Shown: positions 20,680 through 30,166 of the stretch, in pieces
Position numbering within the stretch: position 1 is the stretch's first letter
Layout: each line of letters starts with the position of its first letter
Source: Ureibacillus sinduriensis BLB-1 = JCM 15800
GTDB lineage: Bacteria > Bacillota > Bacilli > Bacillales_A > Planococcaceae
Assembly (NCBI RefSeq): GCF_000772955.1
Contig: NZ_JPVO01000054.1
Coordinates: 62,001-126,000 of the forward strand
Direction of reading: 5' to 3'
Length of the DNA stretch: 64,000 bases
Made by a program: the position numbers and the translations under genes
Notes under the pieces: model-generated
Told to the model about the DNA's origin: nothing
Seen by the model: the letters and a program-made list of their open reading frames with translations, nothing else
Database searches by the model: none

Positions 20680-21978
20680 ATGTTTCATTCCATAGAAGAA
20701 TGTACCGATTTTATTTTTAAGTTAAGGGCAAGTACATATAAAGGCAAGCCTCTCGAGGCGGTACGAAGAATATTATTTGAATTGGATAATCCGCATGAAA
20801 AAGTGAAATTCATCCATTTTGCTGGTTCGAACGGAAAGGGATCGACGCTTAATGCGACACGGGAAATATTAATGGAGCATGGAATGCGTATAGGGGCATT
20901 TATATCGCCTCATCTAGAACGGGTGAATGAGCGTATCACGATTGATAACGAGCAAATAACGGACGAAGATTTTCTTAAATATGCAAACTCGATCGATCAT
21001 ATTATTCGAACGAAGCTGGATGGGCAGTATCCTAGTTTTTTTGAAATAATGACCGTTATTGCATGCTTGCACTTTGCGAATGAAGCGATGGATGTTGCTT
21101 TAATGGAAACCGGCATTGGTGGCCGAATCGATTCGACCAATATCATCACCCCGGAAGTTTCGGTAATTACGACAATATCTCTGGAACATACAGAGATATT
21201 GGGGGATACCATTGAAAAAATAGCTTATGAGAAAGCCGGAATTGTGAAACCCGGAAAACCGGTAGTAGTAGGCGTCAAGCAATCGGAAGCAAGGGAAGTC
21301 ATAAAACAAAAAGCAATCCAATGTCATTCTGAATGCTTCTCTATAAACGAAGAAATAATGATTAATAACATAAAGAAAGGGTCCCCACAATATTTCGATT
21401 TTTCTTTTGGGGACGTTGAGATCAATCACATTCCCATAGCAATGCAAGGACACCATCAAATACACAATGCCGCACTTGCGATTGCCGCTTCATATTTGTT
21501 TGATCCAGCAATTGCTGAAACTACAATTCGCAACGCATTAAGAAAGGCGCGATGGGAAGGGCGTTTCGAAAGGTTGAACAACCAAGTCATTATTGATGGG
21601 GCCCATAATTCTGAAGGAACTGAAGCTTTAATAAACACCTTGATTGAACTATACCCTGACAAAAAGTATAGGTTCATTTATGCTGCCCTCCAAGATAAGG
21701 ACCATGCAGTCAGTATCTCCATGATGGATCAGGTAGCCGCTTCAATGAGCTTTACACAAATAGACTTGCCAAGAGCAGCAAAGGCAGCCGTACTCGCATC
21801 TCAGTCAAATCATTCAAATATCCGTTTTAGTGAAAATTGGGAACAGGTAATAAAGGATGAGATTACTACTTTGCAAGAGAATGAACTGTTGATTATAACA
21901 GGATCTTTATATTTTATAGCTGAAGCACGGAAATTTTTAGTAGAGAAGGTTGAAATACGTGATACCGAGATTGGATGA
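20680..21978 (+). CDS. folC: folylpolyglutamate synthase/dihydrofolate synthase, first paralogue
   Basis: Mur-ligase-like ATP enzyme that adds glutamate to dihydropteroate or folates. 432 residues. ATP loop GSNGKGST (about 50), SPHLERVNERI (about 78-88), the Mg/metal region METGIGGRIDSTN (about 140-152), SLEHTEILG, and DGAHN (about 308) are intact, so it looks fully functional and the more canonical of the two copies. The ATG at 20680 follows AGGAG. The second folC starts inside its last codons. In B. subtilis this position holds a single folC followed by comC, which is missing here. Confidence 0.93.
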   Translation: MFHSIEECTDFIFKLRASTYKGKPLEAVRRILFELDNPHEKVKFIHFAGSNGKGSTLNATREILMEHGMRIGAFISPHLERVNERITIDNEQITDEDFLKYANSIDHIIRTKLDGQYPSFFEIMTVIACLHFANEAMDVALMETGIGGRIDSTNIITPEVSVITTISLEHTEILGDTIEKIAYEKAGIVKPGKPVVVGVKQSEAREVIKQKAIQCHSECFSINEEIMINNIKKGSPQYFDFSFGDVEINHIPIAMQGHHQIHNAALAIAASYLFDPAIAETTIRNALRKARWEGRFERLNNQVIIDGAHNSEGTEALINTLIELYPDKKYRFIYAALQDKDHAVSISMMDQVAASMSFTQIDLPRAAKAAVLASQSNHSNIRFSENWEQVIKDEITTLQENELLIITGSLYFIAEARKFLVEKVEIRDTEIG

Positions 21979-23218
21979 CTATAAGAAAAAATGGGATGTT
22001 GCAAGTGATCAATCGATTAAGCCTGGGCTGGATGCGATGAGGGAAGCCCTGGACTTGTTAAATAACCCTGAACAAAAGATAGCGTTTGTTCATATAGCGG
22101 GTACGAATGGAAAGGGTTCTACGCTCACCTTTTTGGAACACATATCCAGAAGTCATGGATTGAATGTTGGAAAGTTCATGTCTCCTTGCATATACGATGT
22201 GCACGATCAAATACAAATTAATGGCGACCCGATCTCGGAAAATGAAATGGACGATATTTTCGTTCAGCTAAAAAACGCCGGACTCAGCGGGAAATTAACG
22301 GATTTTGAACTGTTGACTTGTGTGGCATTTCTTCATTTTTCTCAGCAAGAGGTAGATTTCGTATTATTGGAAACCGGTATGGGGGGGCGGGAAGATAGTA
22401 CGAATGTCATCACGCCAATCGTATCCATTATCACAAGTATTGCACTGGAGCATACAAAGTTCCTTGGCCCGACAATTGAAAGTATTGCTTCGCATAAGGC
22501 GGGGATCATTAAACAAAGTATCCCCGTCGTTGTCGGTAGATTGCCGAAAGAGGCCATTTCTGTAATTGAATCCGAGGCATTTAAAAAACATGCGCCCCTA
22601 ATTGAACTTGGAGATCATTTTGAAGTGTCGATTGAAGGTTCATTCGATGTTTATAAAAACGATGAAAAAGGGTTGGAGATCCAAAGATTACTCCGCGCTT
22701 TGCCAGGAAACCATCAAGCCGACAACATGGCGCTTGCCATCACCGCATTTTTTGAAGTTGCCGAGTATTTCAAATTAGCGGTTGATCTAGATAAAATAAG
22801 AAAAGGCATCTTAGAGTCCGTTTTGCCCGGTCGATTTGAGGAAGTCTTGCCGAATGTTTACTTCGATGGGGCTCATAATCCACAAAGTGCGGAGAAACTT
22901 GTCCAGACCATCAAGGCGAAATTTCCGAACGAGAAAGTTCGGTTTGTCGTAGGGATGCTGGCCGATAAAGATGTTGGGGCAGTATTGAGACTGCTGGAAA
23001 AGGTAAGTTATGAATTTTATTTTGTTGACTTTATAAATGATCGGGCGATGACATCCACAGAAATACTCTCTCTTTCTCGCGCATCGCAAGCCGCATCGTT
23101 AGAGGATCCGATTACTTTCCTAAAAAATGCTTCAACAAACGGTGGCAAAACCTTTGTAACGGGATCTCTTTATTTATTGACTGAGATTAGAAAGGAAATA
23201 ATAAAAAATAAAATTTGA
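21959..23218 (+). CDS. second, divergent FolC paralogue
   Basis: The Mur-ligase fold is recognisable: GTNGKGST (about 48), LETGMGGREDSTN, IALEHTKFLG and DGAHN, 419 residues. The segment that reads SPHL...ERI in the first copy reads SPCIYDVHDQI here, so the histidine and the ER pair are replaced and the substrate preference may differ (dihydropteroate versus folate, or another acceptor). I chose GTG 21959, nine bases after AGAAGG; TTG 21950 abuts that site. It overlaps the first folC by 20 bases, indicating coupled translation. The two copies are too different to be a recent duplication. Confidence 0.85.
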   Translation: MIPRLDDYKKKWDVASDQSIKPGLDAMREALDLLNNPEQKIAFVHIAGTNGKGSTLTFLEHISRSHGLNVGKFMSPCIYDVHDQIQINGDPISENEMDDIFVQLKNAGLSGKLTDFELLTCVAFLHFSQQEVDFVLLETGMGGREDSTNVITPIVSIITSIALEHTKFLGPTIESIASHKAGIIKQSIPVVVGRLPKEAISVIESEAFKKHAPLIELGDHFEVSIEGSFDVYKNDEKGLEIQRLLRALPGNHQADNMALAITAFFEVAEYFKLAVDLDKIRKGILESVLPGRFEEVLPNVYFDGAHNPQSAEKLVQTIKAKFPNEKVRFVVGMLADKDVGAVLRLLEKVSYEFYFVDFINDRAMTSTEILSLSRASQAASLEDPITFLKNASTNGGKTFVTGSLYLLTEIRKEIIKNKI

Positions 23219-23314
23219 TCGGAATGTGTTTTAAACACGCATCATTTGTAGATATTACTAGTAAGTAGTGTCGAAGTGAATCTTTTTATAGCATTTATTG
23301 CGAAATGTTTTTTA

Positions 23315-23344
23315 AGTGAGACGACATCTGTCTCGCTTTTTTTT
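23315..23344 (+). terminator. terminator after the folC pair
   Basis: An 8-bp stem AGTGAGAC / GTCTCGCT (one G-U pair) with a 7-base loop, then a run of T. Confidence 0.75.
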
Positions 23345-23383
23345 AACTTATATTTGTTACCGTTAGCATATGAGGTGATGCGT

Positions 23384-24040
23384 ATGAAATTTCCTAATGC
23401 AATAGGAAGGCGAGAACTTAAAAATGCAGCAGTGATCGGTTCCATTGCGGGCCTCGCTGGCGTCCTATTTTTTATACTTTTGCTCAGTTCCATGGGTTCT
23501 TCAACAGAGCAGCCGCAACAACAGGCAAGCTCGGACGAAGGGCAGGAAGAAATCATCCCTGTACAATCATCCAATGATTCGAGTGAAGTAATTGAGGGCA
23601 ATTCTTCAGCAGAATTTTTTGCAAATCAATATGGTGTGTTTACGAGTAAAGAGTCTGCATCGGATTTCATCTCGGAATACCCTGTTTTAAATACAAGTGC
23701 AACAGTGGAAGTGGATGGGAAATTCTATGTTTGGTCGTCGATCACACCAATTAGGGAAGAACTGATTTTATCAAGCAATCCAACTTCTTTTGCAAAGTCC
23801 TTCAAGTTTTCAACCGAGGCTTGCACAGAGGAGACGTTAAAAGGATTGCCTACTGTTTTAGAAAGCAATGATCCGTCAAAATTTTATTTTCAAGATGGCA
23901 ATGTCCCAGACAATATTCCGCAAGATTGGCAATCGATAACATCAGCGCTATCAAGCTTTTCACAGGATTTGGGCATTACGCGTCTACACTTGGTCGCCCA
24001 TTATTTTGAACAAAATGATTGCATGAAAATCGAGTTTTAA
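23384..24040 (+). CDS. SpoIIB-like membrane protein with a SPOR-like domain
   Basis: One membrane span near the N-terminus (about residues 15-37, ending LLLSSMGS) is followed by a serine/glutamine-rich linker and a periplasm-side or septal domain. Residues 78-125 (EFFANQYGVFTSKESASDFISEYP...VEVDGKFYVWSSI) have the spacing of a SPOR domain, which binds denuded septal peptidoglycan. In B. subtilis spoIIB, also a SPOR protein that helps septal wall thinning during engulfment, lies between folC/comC and maf, so this is probably its counterpart. 218 residues is shorter than B. subtilis SpoIIB. ATG 23384 is preceded by GAGGTG. Confidence 0.6.
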   Translation: MKFPNAIGRRELKNAAVIGSIAGLAGVLFFILLLSSMGSSTEQPQQQASSDEGQEEIIPVQSSNDSSEVIEGNSSAEFFANQYGVFTSKESASDFISEYPVLNTSATVEVDGKFYVWSSITPIREELILSSNPTSFAKSFKFSTEACTEETLKGLPTVLESNDPSKFYFQDGNVPDNIPQDWQSITSALSSFSQDLGITRLHLVAHYFEQNDCMKIEF

Positions 24041-24133
24041 ACAAGATATGAGTGTGAAAGCTTATTTTTCAAAAATGCAACGGATTTTTCAAAATTCCAT
24101 TCCTCGGCTATTATTAGAGCAGGAGGAATGGAT

Positions 24134-24721
24134 ATGAATTTTAAAACGAATCATCAGCTTGTTTTGGCGTCTGCATCACCTAGAAGAAAAGAACTCTTTT
24201 CAAAATTGGGTATTCCTTTCGAAGTAATATCGAGCAATGTTGAAGAAACATCCGTAAGAGCTGAGGCGATGGATGCCTATGTACGTGAAGTGGCATTGTT
24301 AAAAGCGCGTGATGTAGCAAAAAAAGAGAAGGATAAAACAATTATTGGTGCGGATACGGTAGTGACCTTCGAGGGAACACTGCTACACAAGCCGAAAAAT
24401 GCACAAGAAGCAATTACTCATTTAACCAGATTGTCGGAAAAATCCCATCTGGTAATGACGGCGGTGGTCATTATTCTGCCGGATGGAGCGGAAGAAGTTT
24501 TTGTTGAAGAAACAAAGGTGCATTTTAAGAAATTAAACAGGGAACTGATTGAAAGTTATGTAGAAACCGGCGACCCTTTCGACAAGGCTGGTGGCTATGG
24601 CATTCAAACGGATGGTGTATTTTTTGTGGATCATATCGTTGGTGACTATAACAATGTAGTGGGATTGCCGTTAGCAAGCCTATTCGAAAAACTGGTCGCA
24701 TTAAACATTCTAAAACTATAG
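24134..24721 (+). CDS. maf: Maf family nucleotide pyrophosphatase
   Basis: Hydrolyses non-canonical or dTTP/UTP-type nucleotides to monophosphates; overproduction blocks septation in B. subtilis. 195 residues with the hallmark N-terminus LASASPRRKEL (about 9-19), the catalytic region IIGADTVV (about 70-77) and the end GDPFDKAGGYGIQ (about 145-157). I chose ATG 24134, seven bases after AGGAGG, over ATG 24128, which is too close to it. radC follows 14 bases after the stop, so the two are probably co-transcribed. Confidence 0.95.
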   Translation: MNFKTNHQLVLASASPRRKELFSKLGIPFEVISSNVEETSVRAEAMDAYVREVALLKARDVAKKEKDKTIIGADTVVTFEGTLLHKPKNAQEAITHLTRLSEKSHLVMTAVVIILPDGAEEVFVEETKVHFKKLNRELIESYVETGDPFDKAGGYGIQTDGVFFVDHIVGDYNNVVGLPLASLFEKLVALNILKL

Positions 24722-24735
24722 GAAGTGATAATTGA

Positions 24736-25434
24736 ATGACGATTGCCCTATTTCCCGAGCCTAAAATACGCGACGTACATGTAGAAGACCGGCCGAGGGA
24801 GAGGTTGATTCGACAGGGAGCCCAGAGTTTATCGAATCAAGAATTGATCGCCATATTATTGCGGACCGGCACGAAACAAGAGTCCGTGTTAACTCTTTCT
24901 AATCGCGTTTTAACTTATTTCGAAAAGCTGCATGGATTAAAGCACGCGACAATCGAAGAAATCATGTCGATCAAAGGAATTGGAGAAGCGAAGGCCGTTC
25001 AACTCCTGGCGGCCATAGAGCTTGGGAGAAGACTATCCCAAAAGCAGGTAGACGAGCGATTTACAATTCGTTCCCCACAAGATGCAGCTACTTTTTTAAT
25101 GCCCGAAATGTCTTCGCTTCAGCAGGAACATTTTGTGGTTTTATTTTTGAATGTAAAAAATCAAGTGATGCATAAACAAACTATTTTTATAGGAAGTTTA
25201 AACTCCAGCATCGTACATCCACGGGAAATCTTCCGCGAAGCTGTGAAACGTTCCGCGGCATCCATTATATGCTCGCACAATCACCCTTCCGGCAATGCAA
25301 CGCCGAGTCCCGAGGATATTGAAGTGACCAAACGGCTGCAAGAAGCGGGATACATTATCGGAATCGAACTGATTGATCATGTCATCATCGGAGATCATCA
25401 ATATATTAGCCTGAAAGAAAAAGGATACATGTAA
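24736..25434 (+). CDS. radC: RadC family JAB-domain protein
   Basis: 232 residues. The N-terminal helix-hairpin-helix-like part (about 1-100, with ELIAILLRTG and IKGIGEAKAVQLLAAIELGRR) precedes a JAB/MPN metalloprotease-like domain whose zinc motif SHNHPSG, followed by SPEDIEVTKRL, is intact (about 178-200). The exact role is unresolved; the old link to DNA repair is weak. maf-radC-mreB is the standard Bacillaceae order. Confidence 0.94.
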   Translation: MTIALFPEPKIRDVHVEDRPRERLIRQGAQSLSNQELIAILLRTGTKQESVLTLSNRVLTYFEKLHGLKHATIEEIMSIKGIGEAKAVQLLAAIELGRRLSQKQVDERFTIRSPQDAATFLMPEMSSLQQEHFVVLFLNVKNQVMHKQTIFIGSLNSSIVHPREIFREAVKRSAASIICSHNHPSGNATPSPEDIEVTKRLQEAGYIIGIELIDHVIIGDHQYISLKEKGYM

Positions 25435-25451
25435 TTTATATAAAAGATTTT

Positions 25452-25490
25452 AGTCGGATGTCCAACTTTTTTGGATGTGCGACTTTTTTT
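25452..25490 (+). terminator. terminator after radC
   Basis: AGTCG (25452-25456) pairs with CGACT (25480-25484), with an inner TCCAA/TTGGA helix, followed by a 7-T run. Confidence 0.65.
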
Positions 25491-25861
25491 GGGGCAAATT
25501 AATATAAAATAGCATTATAAACAAATGACATCATTATTACAATTGATTGAAGGAAGGCGTCGACAACAGTAATTGCAAGGCAATTATATTTCATTTTCAT
25601 TTCAAAGAACCTATTCCATTCTTTTTCGTCATTACAATGGAGTACTTGTTACGTGAATGTAAAAACTTACATAATTATTTTATTTGTTTCATGGACAAAT
25701 TCGAAATAAAATGAAGAATGTCGAATAAAAATGAATCATTAGAGAAATATGGTAGAACAGTACATGTGACACTATAAATTCTCGATCTTTTCAGCTATAA
25801 TAATTCTTATGATTTTAAGCGCTATTAATAGATGGCTTAAAGAAGAAAGGGAGTACTAAAT
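25491..25861. other. 370-base AT-rich region upstream of mreB
   Basis: No gene or repeat seen. TATAAT at 25796-25801 is a likely -10 for the mreBCD-minCD transcript, about 65 bases before the start codon, though no matching -35 is clear. Confidence 0.4.
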
Positions 25862-26881
25862 TTGTTTGGATTAGGGAATAAGGATGTCGGGATTGATCTT
25901 GGCACAGCGAATACACTAGTTTTCATTAAAGGAAAAGGGATTGTATTAAGAGAACCTTCTGTAGTAGCAAAAAATACAAAAACTGGGGACATTGTTGCAG
26001 TTGGTAATGATGCGAAAAATATGATCGGTCGTACACCGGGGTCAATCGTGGCCATCAGACCGATGAAAGACGGGGTTATTGCGGATTTCGATATTACAAC
26101 ATCGATGATTCAATATTACCTTAAGCAAGCTTTAAAAAATTCAGGATCTAATTGGAAAAAACCAAATGTAATGATTTGTGTGCCTTATGGAATTACGTCT
26201 GTCGAGCAGCGTGCGGTAATCGATGCATCTCGACAAGCCGGGGCAAAAGAAGCCTTTACAATTGAAGAACCTTTTGCAGCGGCAATTGGTGCAGACCTTC
26301 CTGTATGGGATCCAACTGGTTCCATGGTTGTTGATATCGGTGGAGGTACAACAGAAGTTGCCGTCATTTCATTGGGTGGCATTGTAACAAGTGAATCGGT
26401 TCGTATCGGTGGAGATGCAATGGACCATTCAATCATCAGTTATATTCGTAAAACGTATAATCTTACTATCGGTGAGCGTACTGCAGAAAAAATCAAAATA
26501 GAAATTGGTACAGCCCGTGTAGATGATAGCAATGAAAAAATGGAAATCCGTGGACGTGATTTATTAACTGGATTGCCAAAAACAATTGAAATTACTGCAG
26601 AAGAAATTTCTGATTCCTTGAAAGAAGCGATTTCAGCTATAATTGATGGAGTGAAGAAAACGTTGGAACAAACCCCTCCAGAGCTTTCCGCGGACGTAAT
26701 GGAAAGAGGAATCGTGTTAACTGGCGGTGGGGCGCTACTACGCAACCTCGATAAAGTTATCAGCGACGAAACAAATATGCCTGTGTTTATCGCGGAAAAT
26801 CCACTAGATTGTGTGGCAATTGGTACAGGTAAAGCTTTAGACCATATTGATTTAGTTCGTTCTCAACAGATGAAAGGGTAG
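25862..26881 (+). CDS. mreB: rod-shape determining actin homologue MreB
   Basis: Actin-like filament protein that positions the elongation cell-wall machinery under the membrane. 339 residues. Phosphate-1 motif [10 protein letters not shown] (about 12), phosphate-2 [16 protein letters not shown] (about 160) and adenosine motif [14 protein letters not shown] (about 280) are intact; the N-terminus [10 protein letters not shown] could be a membrane-binding patch. The start is TTG at 25862 after AAAGGGAG, and this N-terminus matches the family. It heads the mreBCD-minCD cluster. Confidence 0.97.
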   Translation: MFGLGNKDVGIDLGTANTLVFIKGKGIVLREPSVVAKNTKTGDIVAVGNDAKNMIGRTPGSIVAIRPMKDGVIADFDITTSMIQYYLKQALKNSGSNWKKPNVMICVPYGITSVEQRAVIDASRQAGAKEAFTIEEPFAAAIGADLPVWDPTGSMVVDIGGGTTEVAVISLGGIVTSESVRIGGDAMDHSIISYIRKTYNLTIGERTAEKIKIEIGTARVDDSNEKMEIRGRDLLTGLPKTIEITAEEISDSLKEAISAIIDGVKKTLEQTPPELSADVMERGIVLTGGGALLRNLDKVISDETNMPVFIAENPLDCVAIGTGKALDHIDLVRSQQMKG

Positions 26882-26893
26882 GGAGGATTCGCA

Positions 26894-27820
26894 ATGCCAC
26901 ATTTTACGAACAAGAAATTAATACTGCTGCTAGTTGGCACAATTTTCCTTGTGGCATTGATTAGCTTCTCTTTACGAGATCGACAAAACGCAAGCGTTCC
27001 GGAACAATTTATTAAAGACACAGTTGGTTTTGCACAATCCATTGTTGCAAAACCAGCAAATTACATAACAGGTATTTTTAATGATATTAATTCTTTATTA
27101 AATACGTACGAAGAAAATAAACGTCTAAAAATGCGTTTGGAAGATTTTGCAGTGCTTCAAGCAGAAGTTAATACTTTGCAATCTGAAAATAAATCTTTAA
27201 AAGAACTGGTAGAAAAAGAGGATAGTTTGAAAGACTTTGATCCGCTGAAAGCAACTGTCATTGCCAGAAATCCTGATCAATGGGAAGAAAAAATCATTTT
27301 GAATAAAGGGTCATCTCATGGTGTCCAATTAAATATGGCGGTAATGACAGCGAACGGCTTAATCGGTAAAATCAGCTTAGTGACGCCTTTCACATCAGAA
27401 GTGGAGCTATTATACTCGAACAATCCAAACTATCGTGTATCCGCGATTGTTCAAGGAGAAAAATCGGATGTTTTTGGTTTAATAGAAGGATATGACACGG
27501 AGCGTAATGAATTAATATTAAAGAGAATCGATTCAAGCTTCAAAGTAAATAAGGGTGAACAGGTTGTAACATCGGGTTTAGGCGGGATTTATCCAAAAGG
27601 CATATTGATCGGAGAAGTAACAGAAGTAACAACCGATGATTATGGTCTAACTAAAATGGCCTATGTCAAGCCGGCGGCAAGTTTTTCAATGTTGGAGGAT
27701 GTTATAATCGCTTTAAGAACTTCAATATCTGTCGATGGTTCCGATGGCTCGGGTACGAATGCCGATTTGACAAATGGTACTGAAAATGAAACTACTGATA
27801 CTAATGAAGGTGAAGAATAG
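26894..27820 (+). CDS. mreC: rod-shape determining protein MreC
   Basis: Bitopic membrane protein that links MreB to the periplasmic-side elongation enzymes. 308 residues: short cytosolic start, a single membrane span (about residues 8-26), a coiled coil (about 65-105, LNTYEENKRLKMRLEDF...LQSENKSLKELVEKE) and a beta-rich domain (about 110-270), then an acidic Thr/Asn-rich tail. It directly abuts mreD with no gap. Confidence 0.95.
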   Translation: MPHFTNKKLILLLVGTIFLVALISFSLRDRQNASVPEQFIKDTVGFAQSIVAKPANYITGIFNDINSLLNTYEENKRLKMRLEDFAVLQAEVNTLQSENKSLKELVEKEDSLKDFDPLKATVIARNPDQWEEKIILNKGSSHGVQLNMAVMTANGLIGKISLVTPFTSEVELLYSNNPNYRVSAIVQGEKSDVFGLIEGYDTERNELILKRIDSSFKVNKGEQVVTSGLGGIYPKGILIGEVTEVTTDDYGLTKMAYVKPAASFSMLEDVIIALRTSISVDGSDGSGTNADLTNGTENETTDTNEGEE

Positions 27821-28345
27821 ATGATACGATTCTTGATTCCCTTTGTAGCGGTTGTTTTATTTTTGTTAGAGCCAGAGTTTGCATTATTTTCACCAATTAG
27901 TTGGGGAGAACAAACACTAGTTTTAGTACCTAGGTTTGTCATTCTTTATTTGATATTTATTTCAATATACTACAGTAGAAAGAGAGCATGTCTATATGGT
28001 TTGATTTTTGGGCTCTTGTATGATGTGTTCTACATTGATATTATTGGATTATATTCCTTTTTATATCCACTTCTTTGTTTTGTTGCTGGCTCGACTGTAA
28101 AATTTATCCATCAACATTTGAGTGTCACAACAATATTATCCGTAGTGCTAGTAGCTATAATGGAAGTTTTTTTGTATTATTTCTTTCATTTTATTCAGTT
28201 TACAACAATTCCGGTAAGCGATTTTTTAAGCAACCGTTTACTTCCTACTATTATCGCAAACCTATTATTTTTAATAATGCTTGGTTGGGCATTTAAATAT
28301 TTAATCAATGCGCGTTTGTTACAGCGTGCCCGAGATAATTCTTAA
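27821..28345 (+). CDS. mreD: rod-shape determining protein MreD
   Basis: Small polytopic membrane protein of the elongasome; 174 residues with about five hydrophobic segments. Sequence conservation in the family is low, but length, hydrophobicity and the position immediately after mreC (start codon adjacent to the mreC stop) support it. minC follows after about 30 bases. Confidence 0.93.
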   Translation: MIRFLIPFVAVVLFLLEPEFALFSPISWGEQTLVLVPRFVILYLIFISIYYSRKRACLYGLIFGLLYDVFYIDIIGLYSFLYPLLCFVAGSTVKFIHQHLSVTTILSVVLVAIMEVFLYYFFHFIQFTTIPVSDFLSNRLLPTIIANLLFLIMLGWAFKYLINARLLQRARDNS

Positions 28346-28374
28346 ATTGACTTGGCGTGAGGTGTCGCTTTTTT

Positions 28375-29043
28375 ATGAATAAACAGCTTGTCCATATAAA
28401 GGGGACAAAAGCGGGGTTGGTACTACGGCTTGATGATCAGTGCGCCTACGCAGATTTAGTGGAAGAACTTGAACGTAAGGTTTCAGAGGGTGGAATCGAT
28501 GGCAAAGTTGATGTACAGCTTCACCTAGGTCATCGTTACCTGCTCGAAGCACAGCAAAAAGAGCTCATTGAAATTGTACAGGGCCCTGGAAATATGCACG
28601 TTTCGAAGGTGCACAGTGATGTTATAACAATTGAAGAGAGTAATGAGAAAGTGCTCTCGGATCAGAGTGAGACTTATATTGGAATTATCCGCTCTGGTCA
28701 AATAATTAAAACTGATGGAGATATTGTTGTTATTGGAGATGTAAATCCAAATGGGAAGATTGAAGCTGGGGGAAGTATTTTCGTACTTGGCAATCTAAGA
28801 GGAATCGCCCATGCTGGGGTAAAAGGAAATAAAGAGGCCATTATCGTTGCGTCTCATTTTGAACCTACCCACGTTTTAATTGACGACCAAATCGAAACTA
28901 TGTCCAACGAAAAACCTTTTGTAAAAGATAATGCAGAACAAATTTTTGCATATATTAATAGAGATGGCATAATTTCATATGAACGAGTACAAGAAGTAAG
29001 AAAAATACGTCCATTATTAAGTACGATTAAAGGGGGAAGCTAA
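28375..29043 (+). CDS. minC: septum site-determining protein MinC
   Basis: Inhibitor of FtsZ assembly, recruited to the membrane by MinD. 222 residues: N-terminal domain (about 1-95) and a C-terminal beta-helix domain (about 105-205) with repeated glycine turns such as GDIVVIGDVNPNGKIEAGGSIFVLGNLRG, which binds MinD. I chose ATG 28375, preceded by GTGAGGTG. One base separates its stop from minD. Confidence 0.95.
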   Translation: MNKQLVHIKGTKAGLVLRLDDQCAYADLVEELERKVSEGGIDGKVDVQLHLGHRYLLEAQQKELIEIVQGPGNMHVSKVHSDVITIEESNEKVLSDQSETYIGIIRSGQIIKTDGDIVVIGDVNPNGKIEAGGSIFVLGNLRGIAHAGVKGNKEAIIVASHFEPTHVLIDDQIETMSNEKPFVKDNAEQIFAYINRDGIISYERVQEVRKIRPLLSTIKGGS

Positions 29044-29044
29044 T

Positions 29045-29842
29045 GTGGGTGTAGCAATCGTGATAACTTCAGGTAAAGGCGGAGTAGGTAAAACAACAAC
29101 AACTGCCAATCTGGGAACTGCATTGGCTCTTCAAGGGAAAAAAGTATGTTTGGTAGATACAGATATCGGCTTACGCAACTTAGACTTGGTATTAGGGTTG
29201 GACAATCGAATTATTTATGACCTGGTCGACGTCGTAGAAGGTCGCTGTAAAATTCATCAAGCGTTAGTCAAGGACAAACGTGTCGATGAAAAACTATTTT
29301 TATTGCCTGCAGCTCAAACAACGGACAAAAATGCCGTAACGCCGGAGCAAATGAAGAGTTTAATAGATGAGTTAAAGCGTGAATATGATTTTGTTTTAAT
29401 TGACTGCCCTGCAGGGATTGAACAAGGTTATAAAAATGCAGTAGCCGGTGCAGATCGCGCTATTGTTGTAACAACTCCTGAAATCTCAGCTGTCAGAGAT
29501 GCAGACCGCATCATCGGGCTGTTGGAGCAGGAATCGATTGAACCGCCGAAATTGATTATCAACCGAATTCGTAAAGATTTAATGAAAAATGGCGATTCAT
29601 TGGATATCAATGAAATTACGACACATTTATCAATTGATCTATTAGGTATAGTGATTGATAGTGAAGACGTAATCAGTTCATCCAACAAAGGTGAACCAAT
29701 TGTTATGGATCCAAATAGTAAGGCTTCTTTGGGGTATCGTAATATAGCAAGAAGAATATTAGGGGAATCCGTTCCATTAATGTCAATTGAAGATAATTCC
29801 AAAGGGATGTTTAAAAAGTTGATCTCGATGTTCTCGAAATAG
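29045..29842 (+). CDS. minD: septum site-determining ATPase MinD
   Basis: Membrane-associated ParA/MinD-type ATPase that carries MinC to the poles. 265 residues with deviant Walker A GKGGVGKTT (about 10-18), switch DTDIGLRNLD and Walker B FVLIDCPAG (about 115-123). The C-terminal amphipathic membrane helix is MFKKLISMF. The start is GTG 29045 after GGGGGAAGC. minE is not expected in this lineage. A terminator ends the cluster. Confidence 0.96.
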   Translation: MGVAIVITSGKGGVGKTTTTANLGTALALQGKKVCLVDTDIGLRNLDLVLGLDNRIIYDLVDVVEGRCKIHQALVKDKRVDEKLFLLPAAQTTDKNAVTPEQMKSLIDELKREYDFVLIDCPAGIEQGYKNAVAGADRAIVVTTPEISAVRDADRIIGLLEQESIEPPKLIINRIRKDLMKNGDSLDINEITTHLSIDLLGIVIDSEDVISSSNKGEPIVMDPNSKASLGYRNIARRILGESVPLMSIEDNSKGMFKKLISMFSK

Positions 29843-29847
29843 AGTAG

Positions 29848-29882
29848 AAGGTTATTGGTGAAAATCAATAGCCTTTTTATTT
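29848..29882 (+). terminator. terminator after minD
   Basis: AAGGTTATTG (29848-29857) pairs with CAATAGCCTT (29866-29875), followed by TTTATTTTT. Confidence 0.8.
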
Positions 29883-30166
29883 TTCATACGAAAAGCCACC
29901 TGAGTCACCTTACTTGTGGACTTTAAAGGACAAGGAGTTGAGTTTAATTCGCAGTTGCCTCTACGCTTATCCATAAGAGCAACAGACGTTGCTCATGTTG
30001 ACAAGGCAGCGCGATACCCGTTTGTCAATCCTAAGGCCCGAGTAACCGCAAGATTTCCAAATCAAATAATTTGATATATGCTTTTAGCATTAAAGATTTT
30101 TTTCTTGATACTAAAAAGATCAAGTCACTTTACTCATATACCACTTTTAAAACAATGAGAAAATTA
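29883..30166. other. non-coding stretch with several small inverted repeats, left of the MITE-like element
   Basis: No convincing gene. It contains the hairpin GAGCAAC-AGAC-GTTGCTC (29977-29994), a TTGACAA...TTTGTCAA pair around 29998-30030, the palindrome ATCAAATAATTTGAT (about 30060-30074) and CTTGAT...GATCAAG just after 30100. These may be remains of further repeats; no RNA family was recognised. Confidence 0.4.
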
